The notes under the pieces: model-generated
Database searches by the model: none
Told to the model about the DNA's origin: nothing
The model's input: the letters and a program-made list of their open reading frames with translations, nothing else
Assembly: GCA_018380195.1 (NCBI GenBank)
Contig: JAGZUC010000012.1
Location: 1-59,035, forward strand
Reading direction: 5' to 3'
Origin: Collinsella sp.
GTDB lineage: Bacteria > Actinomycetota > Coriobacteriia > Coriobacteriales > Coriobacteriaceae
DNA: 59,035 nt
Part shown: positions 1 through 8,063 of the stretch, piece by piece
Layout: every line of letters begins with the position of its first letter
Position numbering within the stretch: position 1 is the first letter of the stretch
Position numbers and translations under genes: made by a program

Positions 1-32
1 GGCCGGCCGGTCCGGCCCTCAGGGTATCGGGT

Positions 33-70
33 TCCCATATTCATCCGTACATGTGCGGATGAATATGGGA
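33..70. repeat. Perfect 15-bp inverted repeat upstream of tRNA-Ser
   Basis: Arms at 33-47 and 56-70 are exact reverse complements around an 8-nt loop. No T-run follows, so it is not a typical intrinsic terminator. The half-site CGGATGAA recurs at 77-84. It could be a protein-binding site or the end of a preceding transcript. No gene is seen in 1-179. Confidence 0.5.
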
Positions 71-135
71 GGTGTTCGGATGAAGTTGATATTCAAGGCG
101 CGGCCAAGCGTTTTAAAAAATGCCAACTTTTCTGT

Positions 136-163
136 TTGCACTTTGCGATTCCTCGTGTATACT
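136..163 (+). promoter_or_regulatory. Predicted sigma-70-type promoter of tRNA-Ser(GGA)
   Basis: TTGCAC (136-141) and TATACT (158-163) are 16 nt apart, close to the -35 and -10 consensus. Transcription would begin just before the tRNA at 180. Confidence 0.6.
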
Positions 164-179
164 GACTTTCGCATTTAAC

Positions 180-270
180 GGAGAGTTGTCCGAGTGGCCG
201 AAGGAGCACGATTGGAAATCGTGTAGGCGTCAAAAGCGTCTCCAGGGTTCAAATCCCTGACTCTCCGCCA
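180..270 (+). tRNA. tRNA-Ser(GGA)
   Basis: Class II tRNA with a long variable arm. The 7-bp acceptor stem GGAGAGT/ACTCTCC closes, the anticodon is GGA, the T-loop is GGTTCAAATCC, and CCA is encoded at 268-270. Confidence 0.95.
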
Positions 271-279
271 GTTAATTCC

Positions 280-306
280 AAAGCAGGCCTTCGAGCCTGC
301 TTTGTT
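280..306 (+). terminator. Intrinsic terminator after tRNA-Ser(GGA)
   Basis: A 9-bp stem (280-288 with 295-303) with a 6-nt loop is followed by a T-rich tail. Confidence 0.75.
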
Positions 307-318
307 TTTACCCCACGC

Positions 319-409
319 GGAGGGGTGGCAGAGTGGTTGAATGCGGCGGTCTCGAAAACCGTTTGGCCTGTATAAGGTCACGAGGGTTCGAATCCCTCCT
401 CCTCCGCCA
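319..409 (+). tRNA. tRNA-Ser(CGA)
   Basis: Class II tRNA with a long variable arm. The acceptor stem has one G-U pair, the anticodon is CGA, the T-loop is GGTTCGAATCC and CCA is encoded. It is a second serine isoacceptor in tandem with the first. Confidence 0.95.
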
Positions 410-420
410 TTTTGGTTGAG

Positions 421-448
421 AAAGCTCCCAGGAATGGGAGCTTTTTTG
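421..448 (+). terminator. Intrinsic terminator after tRNA-Ser(CGA)
   Basis: AAAGCTCCCA pairs with TGGGAGCTTT around a short loop and runs into a T-tract. Confidence 0.8.
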
Positions 449-480
449 TTATCGGATCCCCTCTCGGCCGCACATCCCAA

Positions 481-560
481 CCAAACATGTACGTCACCCT
501 CCAAAACCGACATTTTTCGACATCTTTGAAGGCTGACGTACACGTTTGGATTGAGCTCAC
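481..560. repeat. Palindromic repeat, copy A
   Basis: The unit 481-549 is itself an imperfect inverted repeat: CCAAACATGTACGTCA at one end and TGACGTACACGTTTGG at the other. Its reverse complement, together with the inner flank GTGAGCTCA, matches 1671-1751 with only a few mismatches. The two copies therefore lie in opposite orientation around the nuclease gene at 571-1578. Confidence 0.85.
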
Positions 561-570
561 GGGAGTGGCA

Positions 571-1578
571 CTACTCGATAAGCGTCTCTTCGCCTTGTAC
601 GCTCTTCCAGTTGCGGATAAGTGCCTTGCGTAGTTCGTTTTGTTTTCTCTGGTACCCGGTGTCGGTACAGCGAGGCATGCCGAGTGCTTCGCGAATGTTG
701 TTCATGGCGCGGTGAAAGGCGAGCTGGCTGCCGAACTGAGCCGAAGTGAGCGTAACGATTCGATATCCCATTTGGGAGAGAACGGCCTCTCGCTCCGCAT
801 CTGCTCCCTTGCGCTCGAGCTCATCGTGAAAACCGCCCTTATATTCGATACCGAGCGCCCTGCGCTTATAGGTCACAAGCGCATCGATTTTGAGCGTTCG
901 AGCTTTGGCGCAATGCCAGAGACGTTGAGGGATCTCGAGCGGTTTGTTGAGTTCGACACCTCGGATGCCAACGCCGCCTTCGCTTGTTGGGAGCGAGAGG
1001 GCGATTGCCGAAGCGGTCTCCATAGGCGAGGCCGAGCGATCGTAGATGTGCCTGAGCGCGAGCCGTGCACGTGTGGCACCGGGTTTGCCGGGGTGCCGAT
1101 CGAGCAGTTCGGTTATTTCATCCTTGGAGGTGGTGGCTGGTTGCTCGGTATAAGGGTCGGCGGGATTGAGCCTCATGCGATAATCGCCGCAAACTTCATA
1201 GCCATATTCGAGATATTCGATCCTATCCATCCACTCGGCAGCGAGCACGAAGGCGAAGGCTTCGTCGGTGATGAAGATTCCGGGCGTCAACTCGTTAATA
1301 TGCTCGTAGGGAAGATTTTGTCCAAGAATGTGGCAAACGACGCCTTTGGTACGAATTCGCTCAAATTCGAATACAACCGCGATATCGATAGTCTTAAGCA
1401 TATCGGACGGAATGCCGCAGTCGGTAAGGGCCTGTCGTATGCGCGCAACACGTTGCTGGGTGGAGATGCCTTGTGCGCCTATCTGGTAGTCGTGCCGCGC
1501 AAGAGACTGAACCAAATTCTGGGGTGCATGATGGACAAGCCATGCGGTTTTATGCGAAATGAGAACAGGGGTATCCAT
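571..1578 (-). CDS. DUF559-like PD-(D/E)XK nuclease-fold protein
   Basis: This is a 335-aa protein that I recognise only by its C-terminal half. There KIDALV, then GIEYKGG about 12 residues on, gives the D...ExK pattern of PD-(D/E)XK nucleases. It is followed by a Vsr/DUF559-like stretch (basic helix, then MGYRIVTLTSAQF). The N-terminal 200 residues resemble the DNA-binding or AbiEi-like halves of actinobacterial proteins of this type, but no motif is decisive. The ATG start at 1578 sits inside a block bounded by two inverted palindromic repeats (481-560 and 1671-1752) with no partner gene. Possible roles are a solo nuclease, a defence-related enzyme or the cargo of a small mobile unit. The nuclease fold is fairly secure; the biological role is unknown. 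Confidence 0.6.
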   Translation of the reverse strand: MDTPVLISHKTAWLVHHAPQNLVQSLARHDYQIGAQGISTQQRVARIRQALTDCGIPSDMLKTIDIAVVFEFERIRTKGVVCHILGQNLPYEHINELTPGIFITDEAFAFVLAAEWMDRIEYLEYGYEVCGDYRMRLNPADPYTEQPATTSKDEITELLDRHPGKPGATRARLALRHIYDRSASPMETASAIALSLPTSEGGVGIRGVELNKPLEIPQRLWHCAKARTLKIDALVTYKRRALGIEYKGGFHDELERKGADAEREAVLSQMGYRIVTLTSAQFGSQLAFHRAMNNIREALGMPRCTDTGYQRKQNELRKALIRNWKSVQGEETLIE

Positions 1579-1670
1579 TGAGGGCCTCTCGCTCTGAGCC
1601 GGTATCCAACTCTTATGTCCGTTGAAGTGGGGAAATATACCGGATGTGAGTAAATCAACTCACTCATGCT

Positions 1671-1752
1671 GTGAGCTCAATCCAAACATGTACGTCAGCC
1701 TCCAAAGATGTCGGAAAATGTCGTTTTTGGAGGCTGACGTACATGTTTTGGA
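1671..1752. repeat. Palindromic repeat, copy B
   Basis: Inverted partner of copy A. It begins with GTGAGCTCAA on the gene-proximal side, and CCAAACATGTACGTCAGCC mirrors GGCTGACGTACATGTTTTGG. It also lies just upstream of the membrane-protein gene at 1883. Confidence 0.85.
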
Positions 1753-1882
1753 CCCTTGGCATTCCAGTAACGCCACGCCCCCACCCAGTCCCGACCGTTT
1801 GCCGAGCAATAGGGTCGCAATCGGCGCTGAACATGTACTATGTACGGGCATTGTCCAAATCCGTAATCCAAAGGACCCCATC

Positions 1883-2572
1883 TTGCCCGTCGTCGCCGCT
1901 ATGACCATTACCTCACATGCCTCGGATGCCATGGTCGCTATTCCGTTTTGGCTCGAGATGTTCGCCGTTGTCGCTGCATCGATCTCGGGTGTACTGGTTG
2001 CGCGCGAGCACAAACTCGACCTGGTGGGTGCAGTTGCGCTCGCGGTGGTTTGCGGCCTGGGCGGCGGTCTTTTGCGCGATATGACGCTGCAGGTGGGCAA
2101 CGTCTACATCCTCAACCAGCCGATGGCGCTCCCGCTTTCCATTGCCACGGCAGCCATCATCTACATTTTCCCGGCAATCGTCGACAAACCCGAAAAACTC
2201 ATTCCCCTGCTCGACATCATCTCGGTCGGCATCTATGCCGCCACCGGAGCGGACAAGGCGCTTGTCTACGGCTTTGCACCGGCGGTGTGCATCATGATGG
2301 GCTTTTTTACCGCGGTGGGCGGCGGCATGTTGCGCGACGGCTTTATGGGCGTGGTTCCGGGCATTTTCCAACGTACTAACTTTTATGCCATCGCCGCCAT
2401 CGCCGGATCGACAAGCTATGTGTGTCTCGTTATGAGCGGCATCATGAGCAATGTCGCCGCGCTGGTCGTATGCGTTGTCGTGACCATGGGTCTGCGCTGG
2501 CTCTCGCTGCGCTTTGACATCAAAAGCCCCACCGAAGAAGATATCGCGCGCTTCTTGCACCGTAAAAAGTAG
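1883..2572 (+). CDS. TRIC/UPF0126-family membrane protein
   Basis: An integral membrane protein of about 229 aa with two repeated three-helix halves, as in the trimeric intracellular cation channel (UPF0126/YicG) family. The diagnostic glycine-rich motifs GLGGGLLRD and AVGGGMLRDG occur once in each half. Bacterial relatives are proposed cation channels or amino-acid-related transporters, so the substrate here is inferred only. I prefer a TTG start at 1883 because AAAGGA lies 7 nt upstream. ATG codons at 1901 and 1931 are in frame but lack a clear ribosome-binding site. The reading frame stays open upstream through the palindromic repeat, but that part carries no coding signal. It appears monocistronic. 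Confidence 0.8.
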   Translation: MPVVAAMTITSHASDAMVAIPFWLEMFAVVAASISGVLVAREHKLDLVGAVALAVVCGLGGGLLRDMTLQVGNVYILNQPMALPLSIATAAIIYIFPAIVDKPEKLIPLLDIISVGIYAATGADKALVYGFAPAVCIMMGFFTAVGGGMLRDGFMGVVPGIFQRTNFYAIAAIAGSTSYVCLVMSGIMSNVAALVVCVVVTMGLRWLSLRFDIKSPTEEDIARFLHRKK

Positions 2573-2642
2573 ACAGCACGGCACGACCCTTCGAAATGCA
2601 ACCGAGAGGTTCTTTTAGAGCGCCCGCACGTTGGGTACCCTG

Positions 2643-2667
2643 TTAGGTATATGCCGAACACCTAACA
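2643..2667. promoter_or_regulatory. Inverted half-sites upstream of bactofilin-like gene
   Basis: GTTAGGT and ACCTAAC are separated by 11 nt just upstream of the AAAGGA ribosome-binding site for the ATG at 2680. The half-sites match the palindrome TTAGGTACCTAA found at 20930 and 24434. It is a candidate operator or leader hairpin. Confidence 0.45.
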
Positions 2668-2679
2668 AAAGGATCAACC

Positions 2680-3825
2680 ATGGCTTTCAATCAAACCGCG
2701 GCGACGCCGTCACACAAGATGCGTCGCTGCCTGCTTATGGCATTCGCGCTCATCGCGCTGGCGATCACCGCGCTTCCCACGGCGTCGTTCGCCGGCACGG
2801 ACACCGCAGGCAATGTCCTTGCGACCGACAATGACGCCAATCCGTCCGGCGTCGAGGGTGACCTGTACTGGGCCGGTCAGGCCCTCAACTTGGATGATGC
2901 GTCCATCAACCACGATATCATCGCTGCGGGCGATACCCTCTCAATTCGCGACTGCACGGTGGGCGGCGCCGTCCGCTTGGCGGCACGCACTATCGATATC
3001 GCCAAGACCACGGTTGATGGCAGCGTCACGGTCGTCGGTCAGCACGTTGTGCTCAACACCGACAGCTCTGCCAACTGTTTTTACGCGATAGGCGAGACGG
3101 TTGCCCTGCGCGGCTCTACCAAGTCGGCAGCGCTTGCGGGCGATACGGTGACCATCGATGGCACCGTCGAGGGCGATGTCGAGGTTTGGGCCGATAAGCT
3201 CATCCTGGGCAAGAACGCCCACATCACCGGCACCGTGAACGCGCACGTCTCCGAGGACCCCGAACGCGCCGCGGGAGCCGAGGTCGGCGCGCTCAAGATC
3301 GACCGCACCGAGAACGAGGACGCTTCCACCGTTAACGATGTCATCGGCGGTATCGTCGCCGCGGCACTCTCGACCTGCTTTGTCGCTCTGCTGCTCGAGC
3401 TCGTCTTTCCGCGCGCGACCGCCAGCGCCGCCGTCATGCTCCACCAGCGCCCCATGCCCCTGTGGGTGAGCGGTCTTCTGAGCACGATTGCTATCGTCCC
3501 CGCCGTCCTACTGCTGATTATCTCTATCGCTGGTCTGTCGCTTGCCGGAGCCCTCTTGTGCGGCGTTATCGGCATCGCGTTGGTGTCGAGTGCCTTTGCG
3601 GGGTGTGCGATCGCCCGCATGGTCGGACACAGCCAGAACCGTTACGCCATGGCGGCCGTAGGTGGCATCGCCGCGGGCGCGCTTACGGCAATCCCCCTCG
3701 TAGGTGATTTCATCAGCGGCGTGACCTTCGTCTTTACACTCGGCTACATCATCCAAATCATCTGGCGCAACGCCCACCTCAAACCGCAGCAGCCGGCTAA
3801 CACGCCAGGACTCCCCACCGCTTAG
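2680..3825 (+). CDS. Exported bactofilin-like protein with membrane domain
   Basis: 381 aa. Residues 1-31 form a signal peptide (basic start, hydrophobic core, cleavage near SFAG). Residues about 60-190 are short beta-strand repeats of the bactofilin/polymer-forming type (for example VGGAVRLAARTIDI, VDGSVTVVG, VEGDVEVWADKLILG), expected to form a right-handed beta-helix. The C-terminal part has about four hydrophobic segments (roughly 225-365) and a GIAAGALTAIPLVGDF loop. Classical bactofilins are cytosolic filaments, so a secreted beta-helix fused to a membrane anchor is a variant. A role in envelope organisation is inferred. The start is supported by AAAGGA about 7 nt upstream. Confidence 0.7.
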   Translation: MAFNQTAATPSHKMRRCLLMAFALIALAITALPTASFAGTDTAGNVLATDNDANPSGVEGDLYWAGQALNLDDASINHDIIAAGDTLSIRDCTVGGAVRLAARTIDIAKTTVDGSVTVVGQHVVLNTDSSANCFYAIGETVALRGSTKSAALAGDTVTIDGTVEGDVEVWADKLILGKNAHITGTVNAHVSEDPERAAGAEVGALKIDRTENEDASTVNDVIGGIVAAALSTCFVALLLELVFPRATASAAVMLHQRPMPLWVSGLLSTIAIVPAVLLLIISIAGLSLAGALLCGVIGIALVSSAFAGCAIARMVGHSQNRYAMAAVGGIAAGALTAIPLVGDFISGVTFVFTLGYIIQIIWRNAHLKPQQPANTPGLPTA

Positions 3826-3831
3826 CCGCCA

Positions 3832-3866
3832 ACCACCATAAAGGGGCCAGGCACCTTTGTGGTGGT
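3832..3866. repeat. Intergenic hairpin with GGCCAGGCA loop
   Basis: ACCACCATAAAGG pairs with CCTTTGTGGTGGT around a GGCCAGGCA loop. It resembles REP-like elements built on GCCTGGCACC cores that are associated with Y1 transposases, but no such transposase is present here. Confidence 0.4.
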
Positions 3867-3891
3867 GTAGACCAGCTCAGTCCCTGTGCAC

Positions 3892-3927
3892 AAAAAGGGC
3901 GCCGACCATTGCGGTCGACGCCCTTTC
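3892..3927 (-). terminator. Terminator of typA
   Basis: AAAGGGCG...CGCCCTTT forms a stem with an inner GACC/GGTC pairing. On the minus strand it ends in a T-run directly downstream of the typA stop. It may also stop plus-strand transcripts. Confidence 0.7.
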
Positions 3928-3953
3928 TTGTTAGACGCTATAAAGCCCAGCGC

Positions 3954-5792
<1,839 letters not shown>

Positions 5793-5909
5793 GTAGTTCC
5801 CCTATCTTCTATCTATATACAAACGGCACGCGTATGCGACCCGCCCAGCAACACAACGCTCAGCGGGAATATTGAGCCTTTTACCGAAAACTCGTTTATT
5901 TTAGCGATT

Positions 5910-6359
5910 TTAGATAAGAGGGGTTTCCTCACCTGCAGGTTCAGGGTCGCTCCACATAAAACCATCGCCGGCGCCCATGCCCTCATACAGCACATATGCC
6001 GAAAAACCGCTCTCGAGCGCCGTCTCAAAGAAACTCACGAGCAGAGCGTCGTGGTAGCCGCCGTCAATCTCGACACAACCGGTGTAGCCGATGGCATAGC
6101 GGGCGATGCGGCCCAGGCCCTCGTCCTTAAGGCCCATCTTGTGCTCGGAGATAAAGTTGGTGGCCGCCTCGAGGCATGCCTCCTCGCCATCCTCGTCGAG
6201 CGCGGCCAGATAGCGGTTGGAAGCAGCGTCCTCGATCGCCACAACTACGCCCGGATTCTCGCCGGCGGCAAGGTCGTCCAAGAACGCACCAATCAGGTCA
6301 CACACCATGGCGTCGAGCTCGGCGGAGACGTTACCGGCGTCCTGCATATCCTGTGCCAT
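5910..6359 (-). CDS. Hypothetical acidic soluble protein
   Basis: 149 aa, acidic, with no signal peptide or membrane segment. Nothing in it is recognised as a named domain. It ends in a Pro/Glu-rich tail. GGAAGG precedes the ATG. It follows the 6390-6776 gene with a 30-nt gap on the same strand, so it may be the last gene of the DUF151 transcript. Function unknown. Confidence 0.6.
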   Translation of the reverse strand: MAQDMQDAGNVSAELDAMVCDLIGAFLDDLAAGENPGVVVAIEDAASNRYLAALDEDGEEACLEAATNFISEHKMGLKDEGLGRIARYAIGYTGCVEIDGGYHDALLVSFFETALESGFSAYVLYEGMGAGDGFMWSDPEPAGEETPLI

Positions 6360-6389
6360 CTCTAGACCTTCCCATCGAATCCGGCGTCG

Positions 6390-6776
6390 TTACAGTTCTT
6401 GTGCCTCGGCAGCGATCTTGGCGGCAGCGTCGCGGGCGCGCGTCATATCCATCGCGCGCTTGTCGAGTACCTTGATCTGGTTGGTCAGCATTACCGCATC
6501 GACCACACCCCAGATTACCAAGCCTGTTGAAATCGAAAACCCAAGCGCACCAACTGTACCACGAAGACGAGAACAGATTACCGCGACAAGGGCGGAGATG
6601 ATAACCATCTTGATATAGGAGCCGCGGCGCTCGCGAAGCGTGCGGGCCTGCGTCACATAGGCGATGCGAGCCGCCTCGGATGCCTCCGAGCGCATCTGGG
6701 CTTCACGCGCGATGGCGGCCGCTTCAGCCGATACGCGGGCACCCATCAGCGACCTCTCCGCTCGCGTGCCAGACAT
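6390..6776 (-). CDS. Hypothetical small membrane protein
   Basis: 128 aa. An Ala/Glu/Arg-rich helical N-terminus (about 1-52) is followed by two hydrophobic segments (about 56-72 and 76-96) and a charged helical tail. Its ATG (6776) directly abuts the stop of the DUF151 gene, which suggests translational coupling. I recognise no family. Confidence 0.6.
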   Translation of the reverse strand: MSGTRAERSLMGARVSAEAAAIAREAQMRSEASEAARIAYVTQARTLRERRGSYIKMVIISALVAVICSRLRGTVGALGFSISTGLVIWGVVDAVMLTNQIKVLDKRAMDMTRARDAAAKIAAEAQEL

Positions 6777-7277
6777 TTAGAAATCATCGGGGGAGAGCGT
6801 ATGGACGAACTCGTCGAACTTCTCGAACTCCTGCTCGTCGTCAACTTCCTCGGCATGGGCAGAAACGGTACCCAGGCGATTCATGATGTCGTCCTCCACG
6901 AACATGGGGGCATTACTGCGCACGGCAAGGGCAATGGCGTCACTGGGGCGGGCGTCAATCTTGCGCTCGTCACCATCGACCAGCACGACAATCGTCGCAT
7001 AGAACACCGGCGGCTCGGCACGAACGATCTCGATGCGCTCGAGCTTGGCGCCCAGGGCATCGACGGTGTCAAGCAGCAGGTCATGCGTTATCGGGCGCTC
7101 GGCGCGACCGCTATCGATACCACGGCTAATGGCCGCGGCCTCAAACGAGCCGGTCTGAATGGAAAGCGAACGCAGGGGCGCCGTCGAATCCGACTTGCCG
7201 CAGCGCTCACGAAGCACGATAAGCGATGGCACGGGACCGGCGGCCATGACGATGGTCTCTATGTCGACACGAACCAT
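6777..7277 (-). CDS. DUF151 bifunctional nuclease family protein
   Basis: About 166 aa. It matches the DUF151/BFN family, with the conserved segment RPITHDLLLDTVDALGAKL and IDARPSDAIALAVRSNAPMFVEDDI. Family members have reported DNase/RNase activity or act as stress-response factors. The ATG at 7277 is chosen because GGAGGT lies 5 nt upstream; the frame is open further upstream but without a signal. The C-terminal 25 residues are strongly acidic. It is the first gene of a probable three-gene unit reading towards typA. Confidence 0.85.
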   Translation of the reverse strand: MVRVDIETIVMAAGPVPSLIVLRERCGKSDSTAPLRSLSIQTGSFEAAAISRGIDSGRAERPITHDLLLDTVDALGAKLERIEIVRAEPPVFYATIVVLVDGDERKIDARPSDAIALAVRSNAPMFVEDDIMNRLGTVSAHAEEVDDEQEFEKFDEFVHTLSPDDF

Positions 7278-7369
7278 GGAACACCTCCGGTACGTAGCGG
7301 TTAACACACGGCAGGGTCGCCGCATTGAATAGCTATACTACCCAATCTTTCGCCCAGCACACAAAATCA

Positions 7370-7407
7370 AAGTAGTTAATTTGGGACGGGGCTATTTTGA
7401 CTACTTT
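7370..7407. repeat. Intergenic inverted repeat
   Basis: AAAGTAGTTAA pairs with TTGACTACTTT (one mismatch) around a GC-rich loop. It lies between the DUF151 promoter region and the tRNA-Ile terminator. Purpose unknown. Confidence 0.45.
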
Positions 7408-7418
7408 TAGTTGGATAA

Positions 7419-7449
7419 GAAAAAAGCCCCGAGGCAATGCCCCAGGGCT
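7419..7449 (-). terminator. Terminator downstream of first tRNA-Ile
   Basis: On the minus strand AGCCCTGGGGC pairs with GCCTCGGGGCT and is followed by six T residues, 14 nt past the tRNA 3' end. Confidence 0.75.
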
Positions 7450-7462
7450 CTTCACGTTTTGA

Positions 7463-7539
7463 TGGTGGACCTGACAAGATTCGAACTTGTGACCTCCCGG
7501 TTATCAGCCGGACGCTCTAACCAACTGAGCTACAGGTCC
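7463..7539 (-). tRNA. tRNA-Ile(GAT)
   Basis: 77 nt with encoded CCA. Anticodon GAT, acceptor GGACCTG/CAGGTCC. Identical in sequence to the copy at 7687-7763. Confidence 0.97.
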
Positions 7540-7543
7540 ATCA

Positions 7544-7619
7544 TGGTGGAGGTTAGGGGGATCGAACCCCTGACCTCAGGCTTGCAAAGCCCGCGCTCTC
7601 CCAGCTGAGCTAAACCCCC
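7544..7619 (-). tRNA. tRNA-Ala(TGC)
   Basis: 76 nt with encoded CCA. Anticodon TGC, acceptor GGGGGTT/AACCTCC with one G-U pair. It is only 4 nt upstream of tRNA-Ile, so the two are co-transcribed. Confidence 0.97.
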
Positions 7620-7630
7620 ACGGAGAAAGT

Positions 7631-7675
7631 AATAAACACCCCAGCGGCGACTCGGCTCTCGCTGGGGTGTTTATT
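7631..7675 (-). terminator. Symmetric terminator between tRNA-Ala and second tRNA-Ile
   Basis: AATAAACACCCCAGCG pairs perfectly with CGCTGGGGTGTTTATT around a 13-nt loop. It separates the distal tRNA-Ile from the Ala-Ile pair, so the trio has at least two transcription units. Confidence 0.75.
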
Positions 7676-7686
7676 GCGAAAGAAAG

Positions 7687-7763
7687 TGGTGGACCTGACA
7701 AGATTCGAACTTGTGACCTCCCGGTTATCAGCCGGACGCTCTAACCAACTGAGCTACAGGTCC
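7687..7763 (-). tRNA. tRNA-Ile(GAT), second copy
   Basis: Identical 77-nt sequence to 7463-7539, anticodon GAT, encoded CCA. Confidence 0.97.
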
Positions 7764-7810
7764 ATCGCGCAAGGGATATATTAGACGAGTCGTTACGCGC
7801 GCGTCAACAA

Positions 7811-7997
7811 CTTTTTTGAAAAACTTTGGATGGTGTTCGCCCCGGTCGCACGGCGGCATGTGAAGTCGCCTGCTCGGACAGTCCTGACTCGCGCAGAGAG
7901 CACATTAAGTGCTCTCTGGCTCGTGCGGAACTCGCGATCGACTTCACATGCCGCCGTGCGACCGGGGCGAACGCGAGTCCCAAGATTGTCAAAAAAG
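7811..7997. repeat. 187-bp long inverted repeat (MITE-like)
   Basis: The outer ends are CTTTTTTG and CAAAAAAG. The 34-bp arms 7835-7868 and 7939-7972 are perfect reverse complements, and an inner hairpin AGAGAGCAC/GTGCTCTCT closes the centre. No reading frame in it looks real. Its right end supplies the T-run of the gyrA terminator. It could be a miniature inverted-repeat element or a large cruciform. Confidence 0.85.
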
Positions 7998-8021
7998 CGG
8001 TCGGCGCGCAGTGCGCCGACC
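7989..8021 (-). terminator. Terminator of the gyrB-gyrA operon
   Basis: GGTCGGCGC pairs with GCGCCGACC (5-nt loop). On the minus strand it is followed by CTTTTTTG, which is the terminal sequence of the long inverted repeat. Confidence 0.8.
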
Positions 8022-8063
8022 TCCGATATATGGGGTCTGATATTTTCTACCAGCTAGTTCCTC

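Noticed and set aside
1622..1882. N-terminal extension of the TRIC-like protein
   Set aside because: The upstream frame crosses the palindromic repeat, has no homology-like character, and a ribosome-binding site exists at the later start.
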